From Bryobacter sp. (GTDB taxonomy: Bacteria; Acidobacteriota; Terriglobia; Bryobacterales; Bryobacteraceae), in NCBI GenBank assembly GCA_022843605.1, contig JALHNI010000071.1, positions 1 through 33,964 of the forward strand: 33,964 bases of DNA, read 5' to 3'. The translations under genes and the position numbers were made by a program. The notes under the pieces were generated by a model that was not told where the DNA came from, ran no database searches, and saw only the letters and a list, made by a program, of their open reading frames with translations. Of this stretch, positions 23,449 through 32,255 are shown piece after piece (the first letter of the stretch is position 1; each line of letters starts with the position of its first letter).

Positions 23449-23999
23449 CGCGCAAAATCCTCGGGCGTGTCGATGTCGGTGACGATGCCCGGGTCTGGCA
23501 GGTCAAGAAAGGTCGCTGCGGGGTAGTGAGCCCGAATTACGTCGCGCGCCTGCGCGGTTGCGGGCAGGCGAAGCAGTTCCGCAATGATCTCCGGCGACAG
23601 GCGGACCGGATGGCCTCGCTCTCCGTTGTAGCGCGGAATCACCAGGTGCCCCGGCGTGCGAGCCAGAGCCTGCACCGTGTCGGCCGCCACCGCCGGATAG
23701 TCGATCGGTTGAAACAGGCAGTCGGTCGCTGGGGGAACGGCTCGCAAACCCGTCTGCAACGAGCTGAACTGGCCACGTTCAGGCAGCTCATTCACCGCCC
23801 AACTCACCCCATCGGCCTTCGCTTCCTGGCGAATCAGCGCCGCCTGATGGCCCAGCACCACGATCACCGGATCGCAGCAGTTTCGATAGATCGCGATCAG
23901 GCGGCCCAGAAAGGTCTGGCCGGCGATTGGCAGCAGGGCCTTTGGCTGACCCATCCGTGTAGAGGCGCCGCCGGCCAACAGAATTGCCGCCGGTTTCAC
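23436..23999 (-). CDS. MocA/MobA-like molybdenum cofactor nucleotidyltransferase
   Basis: A 187-residue NTP transferase (MobA-like, NTP_transf_3). The nucleotide-binding signature LAGGASTRMGQPKALLPI opens the protein; CLFQPIDYPAVA holds the metal-binding Asp; RGHPVRLSP and VTDIDTPEDFARW follow as in MocA. MocA-type enzymes attach CMP to molybdopterin for enzymes of the xanthine dehydrogenase family. The chosen start is GTG at 23999, which overlaps the xdhC stop in GTGA; the frame is open up to an ATG at 24056 inside xdhC, but the added 19 residues are unlike the family. The adjacent xdhC gene supports the MocA role. No molybdoenzyme structural genes are in the window. Confidence 0.85.
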   Translation of the reverse strand: MKPAAILLAGGASTRMGQPKALLPIAGQTFLGRLIAIYRNCCDPVIVVLGHQAALIRQEAKADGVSWAVNELPERGQFSSLQTGLRAVPPATDCLFQPIDYPAVAADTVQALARTPGHLVIPRYNGERGHPVRLSPEIIAELLRLPATAQARDVIRAHYPAATFLDLPDPGIVTDIDTPEDFARWIA

Positions 24000-24832
24000 T
24001 TCAATAACGCCCGCGTATGCTCGTTCGCAAACAAGGACTTGGAAAGCGCCTTCCAATCGGAGGCCGGCTGCCGCCGCGCCGCGATCATCTCGGCCACTAC
24101 CGAAACCGCGATCTCCTCGGGCGTGATCGCGCCGATCTCGAGCCCCATCGGCGCATGGATCCGCGTGAACTGGTCACGCGAAAAACCTTCCTGCTCCAAC
24201 TCTTTCACAATCGCGATCGTCTTCCGCTTGGAACCGATCATGGCAATGTACTTCGCCGGCGTCGAAACCGCCCAACGTAGCACCCGCATATCGTCCCTGT
24301 GCCCTCGCGTCACAATGATCAGGAAACTGTTGGCGTTCACCTTCAGCTTCGGAAAGACACTCTCGTACTCGTCCGCAAAAACCTCTTCGGCATCGGGAAA
24401 TCGTTCGCGATTCGCAAATTGCTCACGATCGTCAATTACGCTCACCCGGAAGCCGGCAATCTGTGAGACTTGCGCCAAGCTCTTTGAGACATGTCCCGCG
24501 CCGAAAATCAGCGCATGCGGCTGCGGAATAATCGGTTCGACGAACACGTTCAGTTGCCCTCCACAGATGAGGCCGTTGTCGTAGGCAGCATCCTGGCCCA
24601 GCGAGAAAGTCAGGTGCTTGGGCTTCTCCGTCTCGATCACTTCCCGCGCCGCATTCCACACTTCCGCCTCGACGCAGCCGCCCCCCACCGTCCCGACAAT
24701 TGACCCATCCTCACGCACCAACAGTTTGGCGCTCTCATAGCTCGGAATCGAGCCATTCACCTGCACAATCGTCGCCAACGCGCATTTTTGCCCGTCGCGC
24801 CGGAGCCGGACAATTTCGTCGAAAAGATCCAT
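23996..24832 (-). CDS. xdhC: XdhC/CoxI family molybdenum cofactor insertion protein
   Basis: A 278-residue cytoplasmic protein that in studied members binds sulfurated molybdenum cofactor and hands it to xanthine dehydrogenase-type enzymes. The XdhC N-domain is seen as CALATIVQVNGSIPSYESAK and GTVGGGCVEAEVW (46-59); the C-terminal Rossmann fold begins PHALIFGAGHVSKSLAQVS and continues with VIDDREQFANRERFPDAEE and IVTRGHRDDMRVLRWAV. Length is normal. GATAAT lies 14 bases upstream of the ATG on the minus strand (24847-24852). The stop overlaps the mocA-like start by GTGA. The enzyme it serves is not in the window. Confidence 0.92.
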   Translation of the reverse strand: MDLFDEIVRLRRDGQKCALATIVQVNGSIPSYESAKLLVREDGSIVGTVGGGCVEAEVWNAAREVIETEKPKHLTFSLGQDAAYDNGLICGGQLNVFVEPIIPQPHALIFGAGHVSKSLAQVSQIAGFRVSVIDDREQFANRERFPDAEEVFADEYESVFPKLKVNANSFLIIVTRGHRDDMRVLRWAVSTPAKYIAMIGSKRKTIAIVKELEQEGFSRDQFTRIHAPMGLEIGAITPEEIAVSVVAEMIAARRQPASDWKALSKSLFANEHTRALLK

Positions 24833-24893
24833 GGGAAGCTACTGGGATTATCGCACACAGGCCACAAAATAAGCCTTTTGTTAGACTTGAGGT

Positions 24894-25595
24894 TTGACAC
24901 CTCTGATCCATTCTTCCGCGCGCGCCGTCGCCCACCCCTCCCTCGCCCTGCTGTTCGATATGGACGGCGTCATTGTTGACTCGATGCCCTTGCACACCCG
25001 AGCCTGGGAAGTCCATCTGACCCGGCACGGTCTGCCACCGGACGCCGCGGCCAAGCGTATGCAAGGCAAGCGCAATGACGAACTGGTGCGCGACCTCTTC
25101 GGCCATCACCTCGACGACGAAACCGTCATGGCCCACGGCGCCGAAAAAGAAGAGCTCTGGCGCGAACTGATGCAAGGCCGCCTCGACGAGTTCATGATCT
25201 CCGGCGTGGTCGATTTTATCCGCCGTCACTCCAGCAGCCCCATGGCCGTCGGCTCCAACGCGGAACCGGCCAACATCGAGTTCGTCTTGACTGGCTCACG
25301 CCTGAAAGATGCCTTCCGCATCGTCGTTGACGGACACCAGGTGGAGCGCCCCAAGCCCCATCCGGACATGTACTTGAAAGCCGCTCACCTGCTCGGCGTC
25401 GCTCCCGCCGATTGCATCGTCTTTGAAGATTCGCCCACCGGACTCTCCGCGGCCCGGGCTGCCGGAACCCGCGTCGTCGCCATCAACAGCGCCGGTCTCG
25501 CCGACCTCGGCGGTCCCGTCGACCTGGAGATTCCGCACTTTTCTGATCCGAGGCTCGACACATGGCTCCTGACGCAACAGCCTGGTACGCGGTAA
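24894..25595 (+). CDS. HAD-superfamily hydrolase, beta-phosphoglucomutase-like
   Basis: A 233-residue HAD hydrolase with cap domain. Motif I is FDMDGVIVDS (Asp22 nucleophile, Asp24), the cap substrate region has MPLHTRAWEVHL, motif II is in VGSNAEP, motif III lysine in RPKPHPDMYLKAA and motif IV in CIVFEDSPTGLSAARAAG. The layout fits the beta-phosphoglucomutase/phosphatase branch acting on small sugar phosphates. The start is uncertain: TTG at 24894 is the only reasonable codon that keeps the residues before the first strand; GAGG is too close to it to be a normal ribosome binding site. The last 34 bases overlap the next gene. It is divergent from xdhC. Confidence 0.88.
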   Translation: MTPLIHSSARAVAHPSLALLFDMDGVIVDSMPLHTRAWEVHLTRHGLPPDAAAKRMQGKRNDELVRDLFGHHLDDETVMAHGAEKEELWRELMQGRLDEFMISGVVDFIRRHSSSPMAVGSNAEPANIEFVLTGSRLKDAFRIVVDGHQVERPKPHPDMYLKAAHLLGVAPADCIVFEDSPTGLSAARAAGTRVVAINSAGLADLGGPVDLEIPHFSDPRLDTWLLTQQPGTR

Positions 25596-26578
25596 TTCTG
25601 CTCGCCGTCGGCGCGGTCTTCTGGGTCTGGCGCTCCGGCGGACGCCAAGTCGAAACCCTGCGCGACCTGGCCCGCAAGCTCGAACACATTGGCGCTCGCG
25701 TCCTCGCTGCCGGTTCTCGGCGGGAGATCGCCGAAGTGCTGAACCAGGACCTCGTGAGCGCGTTAGGGCCCGTCTGGTGGCGCTTGTACGTCTACGAGCG
25801 CGGCCGACGGACACTGGAGTCCGGCAACGAGGTGGTCCCCGTCCATGCTCCGCCCGAGGGGATGCCCGCCGCCATCGCCTTGGCCTATCGTCATCGCGTC
25901 CCTTCCAAGCTTCGCGAGCCGGGCTCGGCCGAAATCACCCACTTCCTGCCCTGCGGCCTGGGCGAAGAGGCCCACGGCGTCCTGGTGCTGCGCGGCGAAG
26001 GCCTGGCCGATGCCGACTCCGCAACCCTAGGCTACCTGGCCAATCAGCTCGGTGCCGCGCTCGCTCACCTCGAACACGCCGCCGGCCGGGAAATCGATGC
26101 CCGCGCCCAAAAGCGTCAGGCCGTCAGCGAGGTCCTCACCCGCGTGATTGCCGAGATCGAGCACAACGGACACTTCCCCGCCCTGGTTGACCGTCTGCGC
26201 GCCATGATGCGCGAAGAAGACCGCGCCATCGCCGTCGCCGATGGTCCCCAGCACTCGGGCGCGGTGCGCACCACCCTCCTGCTTGAGCCGGACCCCGCCC
26301 GCCGCCGCTCCTTCCTCGCCGCTCTCGGCGAGCGCGGCATCCGCGCCTTGCCAGTCGGTAGCGTCGACGAAGCGGCAGACCGGCTGGAACGCATCACCTT
26401 CGACGTCGTCTTCTGCACCGCCCGCCTCGCCGAAGGGGGCTGGGTCGAGGTCGCCAACCGCCTGGGGCGGCGCTCGCGGCTCGTCTGGCTGGTCGATGCT
26501 CAAAGCATTCGCTGGGTTGACGGCTCCGGCATGGCCGTCGTCGGCGAAGCGGAAGAGCTCGACGCCATCGTCGCCTGA
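25562..26578 (+). CDS. Membrane-anchored GAF protein with degenerate receiver domain
   Basis: A 338-residue protein. One N-terminal membrane helix (residues ~8-23, WYAVILLAVGAVFWVW) is followed by a helical linker (QVETLRDLARKLEHIGARVL), a GAF-like domain (~40-165, with PVWWRLYVYERGRRTLESGN and HGVLVLRGEGLADADSATLG), a second helix with conserved-looking REIDARAQKRQAVSEVLTRV, and a C-terminal beta/alpha domain (~235-338) like a response regulator receiver: RTTLLLEPDPARRRSFLAAL then RITFDVVFCTARLAEGGW. The usual phosphoacceptor Asp is replaced (FCTA), so it would not be phosphorylated. The gene overlaps the HAD gene by 34 bases and is probably co-translated. No histidine kinase domain is seen. 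Function unknown; a sensor or adaptor is likely. Confidence 0.72.
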   Translation: MAPDATAWYAVILLAVGAVFWVWRSGGRQVETLRDLARKLEHIGARVLAAGSRREIAEVLNQDLVSALGPVWWRLYVYERGRRTLESGNEVVPVHAPPEGMPAAIALAYRHRVPSKLREPGSAEITHFLPCGLGEEAHGVLVLRGEGLADADSATLGYLANQLGAALAHLEHAAGREIDARAQKRQAVSEVLTRVIAEIEHNGHFPALVDRLRAMMREEDRAIAVADGPQHSGAVRTTLLLEPDPARRRSFLAALGERGIRALPVGSVDEAADRLERITFDVVFCTARLAEGGWVEVANRLGRRSRLVWLVDAQSIRWVDGSGMAVVGEAEELDAIVA

Positions 26579-26617
26579 AACGCACCCGCCTCCCCTGGCG
26601 TCAAAATCGGTGGGACG

Positions 26618-27100
26618 ATGTTAATTATGAAGAATAGTCTACTGGCGCTCGCTCTGGTAAGCGCTCTTTTTGCGCAAGATCGCTACAAAGGGCCCAAGCC
26701 CCCCAAGACTGACATTCCTTACCTGCTGCACGCCAGCAACCTCGTGGAAACCGACTCCGGCGAAGCACAGGAAGGCAAAAACAAGAACGATACCGTCTAC
26801 ACGATCGCCGGAGCTTCCGCCAAAGCCCGCACTCCCCTCGCCGAACCCATCTTCCTCATGGCCGTCGACAAAGTCTCAGCCGAGAAACTCACCTGCTACC
26901 GCATGGAAACTAAAGGCGGAAGCCGCCAGTTGATCATTCCCATGAAGCCGGGCAAGAACTCACCAAAGCCCATGCGCATGAACGTCACCCGCGTTTCCGA
27001 CAACCTCTACCGGATCGAATTGGCGGAGACGCTGCCCAACGGCGAGTACACGCTCTCCCCCGAAGGCTCAAACCAGGCCTTTTCGTTCTCGGTCTACTAG
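26618..27100 (+). CDS. Small exported protein of unknown function
   Basis: A 160-residue protein with signal peptide MKNSLLALALVSALFAQ if translation starts at the second ATG (26627); the first ATG at 26618 adds MLI. The mature part has ASNLVETDSGEAQEGKNKND, FLMAVDKVSAEKLTCYRMET and YRIELAETLPNGEYTLSPEG, suggesting a small beta-sandwich. No family recognised. Similar short exported proteins seem typical of Acidobacteriota. It ends 7 bases before the end of mfd on the other strand. Confidence 0.65.
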   Translation: MLIMKNSLLALALVSALFAQDRYKGPKPPKTDIPYLLHASNLVETDSGEAQEGKNKNDTVYTIAGASAKARTPLAEPIFLMAVDKVSAEKLTCYRMETKGGSRQLIIPMKPGKNSPKPMRMNVTRVSDNLYRIELAETLPNGEYTLSPEGSNQAFSFSVY

Positions 27101-27107
27101 CCGCGGC

Positions 27108-30100
27108 CTATCGGAACTTCTCCAACTGGCGCTTCAAATAGGCCAATAACTCGCCCGGCTCGGAAAATGCCGGCGCGACAATTCGCAAAACGCCCGCGGG
27201 CGTAAACTGAGCCTGCGGTGTATTCCGTACATATTCCATCAACCGCATGGGTTCAATCGAGGCCCGTTCATGGAATTTGATGTTAAAGAAGCCGTGGCGC
27301 CGGTCCACCGCCTCCACGCCGATCCGCTGGGCGAGAGACTTCAACAGGGCAAACTCCACCAAGGTGGACAACCCGGCCGGCGTGGGACCGTAACGATCAG
27401 CCAGTTCCGCGATCAGCTTTTCGCCAACCGCCGGATCCTTCACATCGGCAATCTTCTTGTACGCCCGCAGCCTCTGATTCTCGTCCGAGATATACTCGTT
27501 CGGAATCCGGACGTCGATGCCGAGATTCAGCGTCGAGTGAATCTCGAGCGGCACTTCCTCGCCCTTCAACTCCTGCACACTCTCTTCGAGGAGACGTAAG
27601 TAAGTATCGAAGCCGACCGCCGCAATCTGACCGTGCTGCTCGCCACCCAGTAAGTTCCCGGCCCCGCGCAGCTCAAGGTCAAGGGCGGCAATCTTGAAGC
27701 CCGCGCCCAGGTCACTGAACTCTTTCAGCGCCGCCAGACGCTTACGCGCCACTTCGGTCAATTCCGTATTCTCGGGTACGAGTAAGTGAGCATAGGCCCG
27801 GCGGTTCGAGCGGCCCACCCGGCCCCGCAATTGATACAACTCGGACAAGCCATAGCGCTCCGCGTTTTCAATAAAGATCGTATTCGCCAGTGGAATATCC
27901 AGGCCGTTCTCCGCAATCGTCGTACATACAAACACGTCGTACTCGTGTTTCATGAAGCCCAGCAGCACCCGCTCCAATTCCGCATCGCCCATCTGCCCAT
28001 GTCCCACGCCGATGCGCGCATTGGGCAGGATCTCCTGCAACGAGGCCGCCCGCATAAAGATCGTGTCCACCCGATTGTGAATAAAGTAAACCTGCCCGCC
28101 ACGGCTCATCTCTTGCTCAACGGCGTCTTTGATCCGCTTCAAGTCAAAGTGCGTCACCACCGTATGGATCGCCAGCCGATCCTTAGGAGGAGTCTCAATC
28201 ACCGACATATCGCGAATCCCCAAAAGCGACATATGCAACGTTCGCGGAATTGGCGTCGCACTCATCGCCAACACATCGACATTGTGCCGGATCTGTTTCA
28301 ACGCCTCCTTATGCCGCACGCCGAAGCGCTGCTCCTCATCCACCATCAGTAGACCTAAATCGGCGAACTTCACGTCTTTCGAAAGAATCCGCTGCGTACC
28401 AATGACAATATCCACCTTGCCCGCTTCCAGGTCCGCCAGCACCTCCTTGGTTTCCTTCGCAGAGCGGAATCGCGACAAGTGCTCAATGCGTGCGGGGAAC
28501 GCCGCAAAGCGCCGCTTGAAACTTTCGAAGTGCTGGAATGCAAGCACCGTCGTGGGAGCGAGCAAAGCCACCTGTTTGCCGTCGCCCAGCGCCTTAAAAG
28601 CCGCCCGCATCGCCACTTCTGTCTTGCCAAATCCGACATCGCCGCACAACAGCCTGTCCATCGGCTGCTCGCCTTCCATGTCCCGCTTAATGTCGCGCAC
28701 GGCGCTTAACTGGTCCTTCGTGGCGGTGTACTCAAAGGAGTCTTCAAACTCACGTTGCCAATTGGAATCCGGCGAGAAGGAGAAGCCGCCGGCCATCTTA
28801 CGCGCCGCGTAGAGCTTGAGTAACTCGTCGGCCATATCCACCATGCGCGCTTTCACGCGCGCTTTGGTCTTGGTCCACGTAACGCCGCCCATTCGGTCGA
28901 GCGGCGGCGCCGAGTCCCCCGCCCCACGATACTTCGAAATCAAATCGAGGCGCGTCAGCGGGACATAGAGTTTCGCCTCGCCGGCATATTCCAGCAACAT
29001 GAAGTCGCCGGCCTGGTCGCCTTGCTTGATCTCGCGGACGCCCACGAACTTACCCACGCCATGGGTTACATGGACCACAAAGTCGCCCGGACGCAAGTCC
29101 GCCACATCCATGGCAAAGGCGCCGAGGTTCGTGCGGATCTGGGGCGCAGGCGCGTGCCCGCTCGAATCGAAGACGTCGTCGATGCCATAGAGCGCCAACT
29201 GGGCATCCATGAAGGTCACGCCGCGGCGGATCGCTCCCTTGACTAAGTAAGTGCTCGCCAATTCGCCTTGGTAGGCGCGGTCAGCCAGCATAGCCGGAGT
29301 GGTTTCACTGTTCACGATGCCGAATTGATAAGGCATCTCGTACTGCTTAAAGATATCCGCCAGCCGCTCCACCTCACCCGAAGCCGGCGCGAAAAAGATA
29401 GATCGGCCCCCCTCGACGGCAAACGTCCGTGCCTCGCTGATCGCTTGCGTTACGTTGCCCCGAAACGTCAACGCGGGGCGAGTGGAAAGGGAGATCGCAT
29501 CTTCGCCGGAACCAAGGCCCAGTTCGCGCAGCGTAAGCTGCGGCAGCCCCTCCGCCTGGCCATGAAACTCGCCCCACTGGAAGAAGTTCGCTTCCGCCAA
29601 TTCCGGATCCTCGGCCAATCTCTTCGCGTAACGCTCCGCCGCACCTTTGGTCTGTTCCGGCTCATCCCACACGATGAGGGGCTTGGCCAGCATATGGAAC
29701 AGCGCGCGCGAACGAGGATGCTCCAACGCCCGGCGAAACTCCCATCCCGCGCGCTGCGCGGCGACCTCGGCCGGCCGGGGGAACTCCATCAGCGGCAGGA
29801 TCAGCACGCTCTCCACCTTTGCCACGGAACGCTGGGTGGCAATGTCGAAGCGGCGTAGAGAATCGATCGTATCGCCGAAGAACTCAATCCGGATCGGGCG
29901 CCCTGCCTCCGGCGGAAAGATATCCACAATGCCGCCGCGCACCGAGTACTCGCCCACCATCTCCACTGGCTCGCGCGGCTCATACCCAATCGACTGCAGG
30001 TGCTGCACCAGCGTCTCGATCGGCACCTCGTCATCCACCTTCAGGTGCAAAGCCAGTTGGCGGTAATCATCGGCATCCGCCACGCGAAACAGTGCGCTTG

Positions 30101-30503
30101 CCGCCGGCGCAATCACGATCGGCACGCGCTGACTGGCCTGCCGCCAAAGCCCCACCGCCCGCTGCTCGCTGATCTCGCTGTGCGGAGACAGCGCCTGGTG
30201 GGGCAGCACGTCGAAAGCCGGCAGAAGTTGAGGAGATGGCTCGCCCTCCGGCGCCAGCATCTCGAAGAAAGTCTTCAACGGATCGAACAGCGACTCAGCT
30301 TGCTGATTGCCGTCCACCACTACCAACAGCTGCCTCCCCGTCGCCTGCCAGAGATGCACCAGATAGAGGGCCTTCGCCGTCAGCGTGAGCCCGTTTAGCT
30401 CGACATTGGTCGCTGGCTCATGCAGGAAACGGCGGATCACTTCCTCGAAGCCCGAATGGCGAGCGAGGGATTGCAGAAGGTCACGGACGGCAGGGTGAGT
30501 CAA
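27108..30503 (-). CDS. mfd: Transcription-repair coupling factor Mfd
   Basis: A 1131-residue ATP-driven DNA translocase that removes RNA polymerase stalled at lesions and recruits UvrA. Domain order is normal: UvrB-like N-terminal part (~residues 1-400) with PEAGRPIRIEFFGDTIDSLR; RNA polymerase-interacting domain near 480 (DFVVHVTHGVGKFVGVREI); translocation helicase lobes with Walker A CGDVGFGKTEVAMRAAF (near 621), DEEQ box MVDEEQRFGVRHKE (near 719), SATPIPRTLHMSLLGIRD, CTTIAENGLDIPLANTIFIE and YQLRGRVGRSNRRAYAHLL; then the C-terminal TRCF domain with NLGIDVRIPNEYISDENQRL. It follows the hldE-type gene by 4 bases. Confidence 0.97.
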   Translation of the reverse strand: MTHPAVRDLLQSLARHSGFEEVIRRFLHEPATNVELNGLTLTAKALYLVHLWQATGRQLLVVVDGNQQAESLFDPLKTFFEMLAPEGEPSPQLLPAFDVLPHQALSPHSEISEQRAVGLWRQASQRVPIVIAPAASALFRVADADDYRQLALHLKVDDEVPIETLVQHLQSIGYEPREPVEMVGEYSVRGGIVDIFPPEAGRPIRIEFFGDTIDSLRRFDIATQRSVAKVESVLILPLMEFPRPAEVAAQRAGWEFRRALEHPRSRALFHMLAKPLIVWDEPEQTKGAAERYAKRLAEDPELAEANFFQWGEFHGQAEGLPQLTLRELGLGSGEDAISLSTRPALTFRGNVTQAISEARTFAVEGGRSIFFAPASGEVERLADIFKQYEMPYQFGIVNSETTPAMLADRAYQGELASTYLVKGAIRRGVTFMDAQLALYGIDDVFDSSGHAPAPQIRTNLGAFAMDVADLRPGDFVVHVTHGVGKFVGVREIKQGDQAGDFMLLEYAGEAKLYVPLTRLDLISKYRGAGDSAPPLDRMGGVTWTKTKARVKARMVDMADELLKLYAARKMAGGFSFSPDSNWQREFEDSFEYTATKDQLSAVRDIKRDMEGEQPMDRLLCGDVGFGKTEVAMRAAFKALGDGKQVALLAPTTVLAFQHFESFKRRFAAFPARIEHLSRFRSAKETKEVLADLEAGKVDIVIGTQRILSKDVKFADLGLLMVDEEQRFGVRHKEALKQIRHNVDVLAMSATPIPRTLHMSLLGIRDMSVIETPPKDRLAIHTVVTHFDLKRIKDAVEQEMSRGGQVYFIHNRVDTIFMRAASLQEILPNARIGVGHGQMGDAELERVLLGFMKHEYDVFVCTTIAENGLDIPLANTIFIENAERYGLSELYQLRGRVGRSNRRAYAHLLVPENTELTEVARKRLAALKEFSDLGAGFKIAALDLELRGAGNLLGGEQHGQIAAVGFDTYLRLLEESVQELKGEEVPLEIHSTLNLGIDVRIPNEYISDENQRLRAYKKIADVKDPAVGEKLIAELADRYGPTPAGLSTLVEFALLKSLAQRIGVEAVDRRHGFFNIKFHERASIEPMRLMEYVRNTPQAQFTPAGVLRIVAPAFSEPGELLAYLKRQLEKFR

Positions 30504-30507
30504 ATGG

Positions 30508-30981
30508 TTATTCCGGGCGGGCGTTGATCAAGTCGACGATATTCGTCGTAGAGTAGCCCGGCTCAAGGGGCAAAGCGAGCACCTGGCCGCCGGCCGTTTC
30601 CACCTCCTCGCGGCCCGCAATGAAATGGCTCCAATCGGCGCCCTTCACCAGGAAATCGGGTAGCACCTCAGCAATCAGTTCGCGCGGCGTATCCTCGTCG
30701 AAGAAGGTCACGGCATCGACGGATGCCAAGCCAGTGGCCATCGCCGCGCGCTGATCCTGCGCGATCATCGGACGCATCGGCCCCTTCAGCCGCTGGACGC
30801 TCGCATCCGTGTTCAAGGCGAGAATCAGCACGTCGCCCAGCGCGCGCGCGCCCTCCAGCAGACGAATGTGGCCTGGATGCAGGATGTCATAGCAACCATT
30901 GGTGAACACCACCCGCCGCCCCGCGGCCCGCCATTGTTGCCGTTGTGCGACCAAAGCCGCGCGATCGTAGAACTCGCCCAT
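30508..30981 (-). CDS. rfaE2: D-glycero-beta-D-manno-heptose 1-phosphate adenylyltransferase (RfaE2/HldE C-terminal type)
   Basis: A 157-residue nucleotidyltransferase equivalent to the C-terminal half of E. coli HldE, which makes ADP-heptose for lipopolysaccharide core. Seen: VVFTNGCYDILHPGHIRLLE (the HxGH motif), LNTDASVQRLKGPMRPMIAQ, FLVKGADW and the C-terminal GYSTTNIVDLI. The separate kinase half (RfaE1) is not in the window. The start ATG at 30981 fits the family; a TTG at 30990 in frame is the alternative. It is divergent from the M20 gene with only 11 bases between start codons, and it leads mfd with a 4-base gap. Confidence 0.92.
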   Translation of the reverse strand: MGEFYDRAALVAQRQQWRAAGRRVVFTNGCYDILHPGHIRLLEGARALGDVLILALNTDASVQRLKGPMRPMIAQDQRAAMATGLASVDAVTFFDEDTPRELIAEVLPDFLVKGADWSHFIAGREEVETAGGQVLALPLEPGYSTTNIVDLINARPE

Positions 30982-30986
30982 ATACT
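30981..30986 (+). promoter_or_regulatory. Possible -10 element (TATACT) of the M20 gene, leaderless layout
   Basis: TATACT is followed by gcaatt and then ATG at 30993, the spacing expected if transcription begins at the A of the start codon. No ribosome binding site is seen. The hexamer overlaps the first base of the divergent rfaE2 start codon. Confidence 0.4.
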
Positions 30987-30992
30987 GCAATT

Positions 30993-32255
30993 ATGAATCG
31001 TCTTGTCCTGCTGTTTTGCGCCGTGCTTCTCCACGGTGCTTCGCCCGAGCGCGATGCGCGCATCGCCGCGGCCGCCGCCGCCATGAAACCCAAACTGGTG
31101 GAGGCGCGACGCGACTTCCACATGCACCCCGAACTCTCCAACCGAGAGGCACGCACCGGCAAGATCGTCGCGGAGCGCCTCCGCGCCCTCGGCTTCGACT
31201 CCGTGCAGGCAGGCATCGCGGGTCACGGCGTCGTCGGAATTCTGAAAGGCAAGTCGCCCGGGCCGGTAGTTGCCTGGCGCTCCGACATGGACGCACTGCC
31301 GATCAACGAGACGATGGACATTCCCTACAAAAGCCAGAGCCCCGGGGCCAAACACGCTTGCGGCCACGACGGCCATATGGCAGTCGCGCTTGGCACGGCG
31401 GAGTTACTCAGCCAGATGCGGGACCAGATTCGGGGCACCGTGAAGTTCATCTTTCAGCCAGCTGAAGAAGGCCCCCCGGCGGGGGAAGAGGGTGGCGCAC
31501 CCTTGATGATCAAGCAGGGCGTGCTCGAGAATCCCAAGGTGCAAGCGATCTTCGGCTTGCATATGTCGATGGGCGGAAGGGCGGGCACGGCGGGCTACAC
31601 CAGCGGTCCATCACAAGCGTCGTCGGACACTTACCAAATTCTACTGAAGGGCAAACGCAGCCACGGCGCCAATCCCCACGAAGGCATCGACGCCATCGCC
31701 ATGGCGGCGCAGTGTTATCAGGGATTACAACTCATCAGGAGCCGCCGCATCGATGCCCAGCAGCCTATGGTGCTCACCATCGGAAAAATCAGCGGCGGCG
31801 ACCGTCACAATGTCCTCGCGCAGGAAGTCCGCATGGATGGCACCCTGCGGACCTTCAGCGAGAAGACGCGCGAGGAGGTCCGAACGATGATGAAACAAAC
31901 CTTGGCCAACTGCTCCGGCATGCTCGGCGGTACTTACGAATTGAATTTCATCGGTTTAGGCAACCCGCCGGTGGTGAATGATCCGCCGCTTGTGGCCAAA
32001 GCCGTGCCCTCGCTCGAGCGTATCCTCGGAAAGAGCAACGTAACCGCCGGACCGCCAGCGATGGTCTCCGAGGACTTCTCTTACTATCAGTTACACATCC
32101 CCGGATTCTTCTGGTGGCTGGGAATCGCCAATCCGGAGCGCGGCATCACGGGTGGCTTGCACACCGCCGACATGGATATGGACGAAGATGCGCTGGTGAG
32201 TGGAGTGAAGGCGGCGAGTTCCCTTCTACTCGACTATCTCGATCAGCAACGCTGA
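30993..32255 (+). CDS. Exported M20 family amidohydrolase/peptidase
   Basis: A 420-residue zinc amidohydrolase of the M20D (hippurate hydrolase/N-acyl-amino-acid amidohydrolase) branch. Start at 30993 gives signal peptide MNRLVLLFCAVLLHGASPE. Metal and catalytic motifs: RRDFHMHPELSN, WRSDMDALPI, HACGHDGHMA (121-130), QPAEEG (155-160) and the dimerisation/substrate region HGANPHEGIDAIAMA; the C-terminal EDFSYYQLHIPGFFWWLG supplies the last ligand region. It hydrolyses an amide bond of an acylated amino acid or short peptide outside the cytoplasm; the exact substrate is not deducible. The stop overlaps the tail of the convergent prmA-like gene by 30 bases. Confidence 0.92.
   Translation: MNRLVLLFCAVLLHGASPERDARIAAAAAAMKPKLVEARRDFHMHPELSNREARTGKIVAERLRALGFDSVQAGIAGHGVVGILKGKSPGPVVAWRSDMDALPINETMDIPYKSQSPGAKHACGHDGHMAVALGTAELLSQMRDQIRGTVKFIFQPAEEGPPAGEEGGAPLMIKQGVLENPKVQAIFGLHMSMGGRAGTAGYTSGPSQASSDTYQILLKGKRSHGANPHEGIDAIAMAAQCYQGLQLIRSRRIDAQQPMVLTIGKISGGDRHNVLAQEVRMDGTLRTFSEKTREEVRTMMKQTLANCSGMLGGTYELNFIGLGNPPVVNDPPLVAKAVPSLERILGKSNVTAGPPAMVSEDFSYYQLHIPGFFWWLGIANPERGITGGLHTADMDMDEDALVSGVKAASSLLLDYLDQQR

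Noticed and set aside
24000..24056. Longer N-terminus for the mocA-like gene from ATG 24056
   Set aside because: The added residues lie within xdhC and do not match the family, which starts directly before the LAGG motif.
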